Below the pieces are notes generated by a model, which was given only the letters and a program-made list of their open reading frames with translations, was not told where the DNA came from and ran no database searches. DNA of 8,789 bases. Origin: Bryobacterales bacterium (GTDB taxonomy: Bacteria; Acidobacteriota; Terriglobia; Bryobacterales; Bryobacteraceae). A program made the translations under genes and the position numbers. The stretch lies in the NCBI GenBank assembly GCA_003139735.1, contig PLGA01000308.1, positions 1-8,789 of the forward strand, read 5' to 3'. This document shows positions 6,102-8,789 of this stretch, in pieces (position 1 is the first letter of the stretch; each line of letters opens with the position of its first letter).

Positions 6102-6590
6102 CTACTCCTCTGCCGGCGGTATAAACATGGCGATGGCTTCAATCTCGACCAGCAGCTCCGGACGGCACAAAATCGCCTGGATTCCGGTCGAAGCCGGCAG
6201 CGGGTCCAGTCCCTGCTCATGGAAGAACGCCGTGCGCCCTTCGTTGAACGCCGTGTAATCGCGCTCCATGTCGCGCAGATAGCACGTGGTGCGGACCACG
6301 TCCTTCCAGGTGGCGCCCTCGGCCGCCAGCAGGCCCGTGATGTTGTCGTAGGTCCGTCGCAACTGCGCCCGGAAGTCCCCTACGTGGACCGTCTGCCCTT
6401 GCTCGTCGATGCTGGCCGTCCCGGAGATCAGCAGGATGGTCAGCCCGTTCAGGTCGATGCGCAATCCGCGTGAAAAAGAGCTCGGCTTCTCATAGGCGTA
6501 CGCTTCGTTGAGCACTGTCGGGTTACTGATGGCGCTGCGCTTTACCTGCGTCGCGCCGCCGATCCGGTCGAGTGCTTCTGTGATGGTCAT
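6102..6590 (-). CDS. Rid (YjgF/YER057c/UK114) family protein, non-canonical active site
   Basis: This 162-residue protein has no signal peptide and is probably cytoplasmic. After an N-terminal extension of about 30 residues it shows the Rid fold landmarks. These are ILLISGTASIDEQG (52-65), VGDFRAQLRRTYDNITGLLAAEGA (70-93), WKDVVRTTCYLRDM (95-108), YTAFNEGRTAFF (112-123), and VEIEAIAMF (148-156). Archetypal RidA hydrolyses reactive enamines/imines using a conserved Arg in a P-x-R-S/T context. Here the matching stretch reads LPASTGIQA (131-139), with no Arg, which recalls Rid subgroups without deaminase activity and the FkbO/Hyg5-type C-terminal domain. The reaction is therefore unknown. The start at 6590 is set by TAATG: the ATG shares its A with the upstream stop, and GGGAG lies about ten bases before it. 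The open frame continues further upstream to 6842, but that part is antisense-free shadow of the propeller gene. Confidence 0.85.
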   Translation of the reverse strand: MTITEALDRIGGATQVKRSAISNPTVLNEAYAYEKPSSFSRGLRIDLNGLTILLISGTASIDEQGQTVHVGDFRAQLRRTYDNITGLLAAEGATWKDVVRTTCYLRDMERDYTAFNEGRTAFFHEQGLDPLPASTGIQAILCRPELLVEIEAIAMFIPPAEE

Positions 6591-7657
6591 TACTTTGAGT
6601 CTCCCGTCTTGATTCGGATTCCGTGACTTACTCCCTTGGCTGTCGCTACCCATAGATCGTCTCCCTGAAAATCGACGCCGAACGTATAGTGGTACGCCGG
6701 CGCCGTATCCACCGCGACGCGCGTCACCTTGCCCGCGGCGTCGCGCACCAGCATCTCGGGGGCATGGGTATCGAGCGCGGGCCGGTACGTGGCCCAGTTC
6801 TCGCCGTCGAAATATGCCAGGCCTTTGTCCGTCGAGAACCACGTCTTCGTACCATCGATGGTCTTCACCTGGTTCAGAAAATTGCTCGGCAGGCCGCTAT
6901 CCTTGTCCAGAAAGTTGCGCCAGTTGCGCCCGTCGTACCGGCTCGCTCCGAAGTAGGTCGCAACCCACAGGATCTGGTTCACGTAACTCACCGAAGTGGT
7001 GATTTCGTGGATGAGACCCTCGTCTTTGTGGAGAACGATCTCGGTTTCACCGTCAGGGTCGTTGTAATCCTTCCAGTGATCGGTCTTGACATCGTACTCC
7101 AGCACCCCGCCCCCCCATACCGCGTAGTATACCTTGTCCGGGGCCGCCGTAACGTTGTAGGTCCAGATCTCGTACATGGGCGTGTTGCGTTCGTTGTAGA
7201 GGCTCCATTCCCCGGTGCGCGTATTGAGCCGGCTGCCGCCCGCGGCCGTCGCCGCCCACACGAAGTCCCCCTGCACGGCAACGCCATAGACCACGTCGTT
7301 CGCCAGGCCGCTGTTGAGCTGCGTGAACGTATCGAAGCGGCCGGCCGAGTAGCGGCTGAGTCCGCCCATGGTGGCGATCCAAAGGTCGTGGGTCCTCTTA
7401 TCGAGCGCCACATAAAGCACCGCGCGATGGGCCAGCCCGTCGGCCGGCGTGAACACCTTCCACCGCCCTTTTTCGTAGAGCGCCAGTCCGTTATCGGTGC
7501 CCGCCCAGACCCGGTCGCCATCCACGCATACGCTGTACACGCGGTTGTCGGGCAGCCCCTGCGCGGTGGTGAAGTTCTCCCAGCGGTACCGCGGCATGTC
7601 CTGCGCAACCAGGCCGGACGCGGCCAAGAGGGCGCCAATCAAAATCGCGTGTCTCAT
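6590..7657 (-). CDS. Exported Reg_prop-type beta-propeller protein
   Basis: This 355-residue protein has a signal peptide (1-19, core ILIGALLAASGLVA, mature from about Gln19 or Asp20). It consists of repeated propeller blades of the two-component-regulator-propeller type. The repeats are GLPDN.VYSV...VWAGTDNGLALY (34-61), GLAHRAVLYV...LWIATMGGLSRYS (74-104), GLANDVVYGV...VWAATAAGGSRL (117-144), YYAVWGGGVLEYD (177-189), LWVATYFGASRYDGRNW (230-246), GLPSNFLNQV...TWFSTDKGLAYFDGENW (255-288) and LWVATAKGVSHG (335-346). Seven blades are plausible. In hybrid sensor kinases this fold sits outside the membrane before a Y_Y_Y and kinase module; here it stands alone with no membrane anchor or kinase. 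It may bind a partner or ligand in the periplasm. The ATG overlaps the stop of the peroxidase gene by four bases (ATGA). No strong Shine-Dalgarno is seen, so coupling is likely. Confidence 0.8.
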   Translation of the reverse strand: MRHAILIGALLAASGLVAQDMPRYRWENFTTAQGLPDNRVYSVCVDGDRVWAGTDNGLALYEKGRWKVFTPADGLAHRAVLYVALDKRTHDLWIATMGGLSRYSAGRFDTFTQLNSGLANDVVYGVAVQGDFVWAATAAGGSRLNTRTGEWSLYNERNTPMYEIWTYNVTAAPDKVYYAVWGGGVLEYDVKTDHWKDYNDPDGETEIVLHKDEGLIHEITTSVSYVNQILWVATYFGASRYDGRNWRNFLDKDSGLPSNFLNQVKTIDGTKTWFSTDKGLAYFDGENWATYRPALDTHAPEMLVRDAAGKVTRVAVDTAPAYHYTFGVDFQGDDLWVATAKGVSHGIRIKTGDSK

Positions 7658-8789
7658 AGCGTCTTTATGTACTCGATGAGGTCGTTCAGCTCATCCTTGG
7701 TTAGATCGTTGCTCACGCCGTGGGTATCGTTTGGATTGAAAACCGTCCAAATCTCCTCGAGGGTCCGCGCCGAGCCGTCGTGTAGATAAGGCGCGCTGTA
7801 AGCCACGTTGGTCAACTGCGGAACGTCGATCTTGGGCGACCGGTCGGTCGGCTTCCCCGTTCCCACGTCCTGCAATTGCAGGTTCGTGTAGTACGGTCCC
7901 GAGTGGCATACGAAGCACTGGTTCATCTCCGGAATGGGCGTGCCGTCCTTCTTGGCAGTCCTCTCGAAGATCGCCTTTCCGCGCTCCTGCGCCGGCGTCA
8001 GCTCGCCGTCCGGAGACCGGTAGCGATTGGGCCGCAGCGGGATCGACGTGACGTATTGCGCCAGGTCCTGCAAATCGTCGCCACGAATACCTTGCGAGCG
8101 GAAGAAGTAGCGCTCCGTCCGCGGACCGCATTCGGTAGGCAGATCCGGGTTGCCGCCGTTCCACTTGTATGGCGCAGTCCCGCCAATCTCTTCGAGTTGC
8201 CGGTTATCCACGATATCGATGCCGAAGCCGTCCGGTTCCAGGTCCCATTGCAGACCGTCGAAGGTGGAATCCAGGTGGCAGTTTGCGCAACCGAACTGGC
8301 CGCCCCAGGCATACTTCGAGGAGTAGAACAGACGCTCGCCGCGGCGTTCGGCCGTCAGCGTGGCGGGCCCGCCGAGCGAAATCGTACCCGTGACCACGCC
8401 GCGCGCCGTATCCACCACCGAAACCGTATCGTCCAGGCGGTTGGACACGTACAACGTACCGCCATCGGGCGAGAGCGCCACCGTCCGCGGGTTTCTCCCC
8501 ACCGGGATGCGCGCCAGCACGTACTTCGCGGAGGCCGATAAATCGTTTGCCAGGCTGGCCGCGTCCGCGGACTTGGCCGCCGCCACCAGCTTCCGCAAAT
8601 CGACAATGGCGATTTCGTCCGTGCCGCTGGCCGAGAAATACGCCTTCGATTTATCCGGCGCGATGGCCACCCCGAACGGCAGCGAAAAGTAGCTCTCGAT
8701 CTGGTCGAGCGGCAACTGCACCGCGCCGCCCACGTCGTCGCCGAAGACCGTCAGCGAGTTGCCCATCGCCCAGCCGTGTTCCACGTGCG
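7654..8789 (-). CDS. Di-haem cytochrome c peroxidase-like protein with N-terminal YVTN propeller (partial, 5' end outside window)
   Basis: The 3' portion of the gene is present and the frame stays open to the window edge. A GTG at 8784 is only an internal codon candidate, so about 377 C-terminal residues are visible. Numbering from that GTG, propeller strands come first, including RNPRTVALSPDGGTLYVSN (98-115) and the DDTVSVVDTARG blade end (118-129), typical of YVTN/YncE repeats. The di-haem peroxidase/MauG-like domain follows. The first haem site is CANCH (166-170) and the second is CFVCH (290-294). A TPAQERGKAIF segment (263-273) precedes the second haem, and the diagnostic PYLHDGSARTLEEIW (332-346) lies near the C-terminus. 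It should act in the periplasm, reducing peroxide or oxidising a partner. The stop TGA overlaps the ATG of the propeller gene. It is the first visible gene of the leftward operon; genes before it are not seen. Confidence 0.87.
   Translation of the reverse strand, partial: HVEHGWAMGNSLTVFGDDVGGAVQLPLDQIESYFSLPFGVAIAPDKSKAYFSASGTDEIAIVDLRKLVAAAKSADAASLANDLSASAKYVLARIPVGRNPRTVALSPDGGTLYVSNRLDDTVSVVDTARGVVTGTISLGGPATLTAERRGERLFYSSKYAWGGQFGCANCHLDSTFDGLQWDLEPDGFGIDIVDNRQLEEIGGTAPYKWNGGNPDLPTECGPRTERYFFRSQGIRGDDLQDLAQYVTSIPLRPNRYRSPDGELTPAQERGKAIFERTAKKDGTPIPEMNQCFVCHSGPYYTNLQLQDVGTGKPTDRSPKIDVPQLTNVAYSAPYLHDGSARTLEEIWTVFNPNDTHGVSNDLTKDELNDLIEYIKTL

Noticed and set aside
5559..6473. Long plus-strand open frame of 304 codons opposite the binding-protein and Rid genes
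   Set aside because: It runs antisense across two well-recognised genes, is rich in Arg and His as expected for GC-rich shadow frames, and shows no domain or credible ribosome-binding site.
6591..6842. 84-codon N-terminal extension of the Rid gene
   Set aside because: The extension overlaps the propeller coding region in another frame, is Arg/Gly-rich and matches nothing. The ATG at 6590 shares a base with the upstream stop, the normal coupled arrangement.
6689..7789. Plus-strand open frame of 366 codons opposite the propeller gene
   Set aside because: It lies antisense to a protein with clear repeated blades and crosses a gene junction. Its composition is typical of a shadow frame.
8782..8784. 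GTG at 8784 as the true start of the peroxidase gene
   Set aside because: The frame is open to the edge, no signal peptide follows, and the sequence begins in the middle of a propeller, so the gene is treated as 5'-partial.

Overview
The window is GC-rich and densely coded. It looks like a chromosomal segment from Acidobacteriota, most likely a Solibacter/Bryobacterales-type soil bacterium. That assignment is inferred from the gene types: a DUF2911 exported protein, a TMTC-like glycosyltransferase with TPRs, Reg_prop and YVTN beta-propellers, a di-haem peroxidase with an N-terminal propeller, and small exported proteins with a C...C pair. It also rests on dispersed short repeats lying inside genes. 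No RNA genes, transposases, integrases or CRISPR arrays are visible. The taxonomic call comes from reading, not from a search.

Layout. Left part (39-2549, minus strand): a large membrane glycosyltransferase-like protein with a TPR tail (741-2549) lies upstream of a small exported DUF2911 protein (39-593). A 147-bp gap with a GC-rich hairpin separates them. Middle (2550-3340): an 80-bp divergent promoter region leads to a lone plus-strand exported protein (2630-3169). It converges on the minus-strand operon across a 171-bp gap that holds a long near-perfect inverted repeat. Right part (3341-8789, minus strand): five genes read one way with almost no space between them. In transcription order they are a propeller/di-haem cytochrome c peroxidase (cut by the window edge), an exported Reg_prop beta-propeller, a Rid-family protein, an exported ABC-type substrate-binding protein and an exported alpha/beta hydrolase. 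The first four are joined by a 4-bp overlap, a 1-bp overlap and a 3-bp gap, which points to a translationally coupled operon. The inverted repeat sits just after its last stop codon.

How the genes may work together. Four of the five operon products appear to be exported (the N-terminus of the peroxidase is not visible), so the unit probably acts in the periplasm. A haem enzyme, a sensor-type propeller and a solute-binding protein recall the known pairing of orphan ABC binding proteins with YVTN propellers in PQQ-dependent alcohol oxidation loci. No PQQ enzyme, permease or ATPase is in the window, so the substrate is unknown. The most interesting points are a condensed internal duplication at the C-terminus of the binding protein, a 30-bp dispersed repeat read in two different codon phases inside two unrelated genes, and a Rid protein lacking the usual catalytic arginine.
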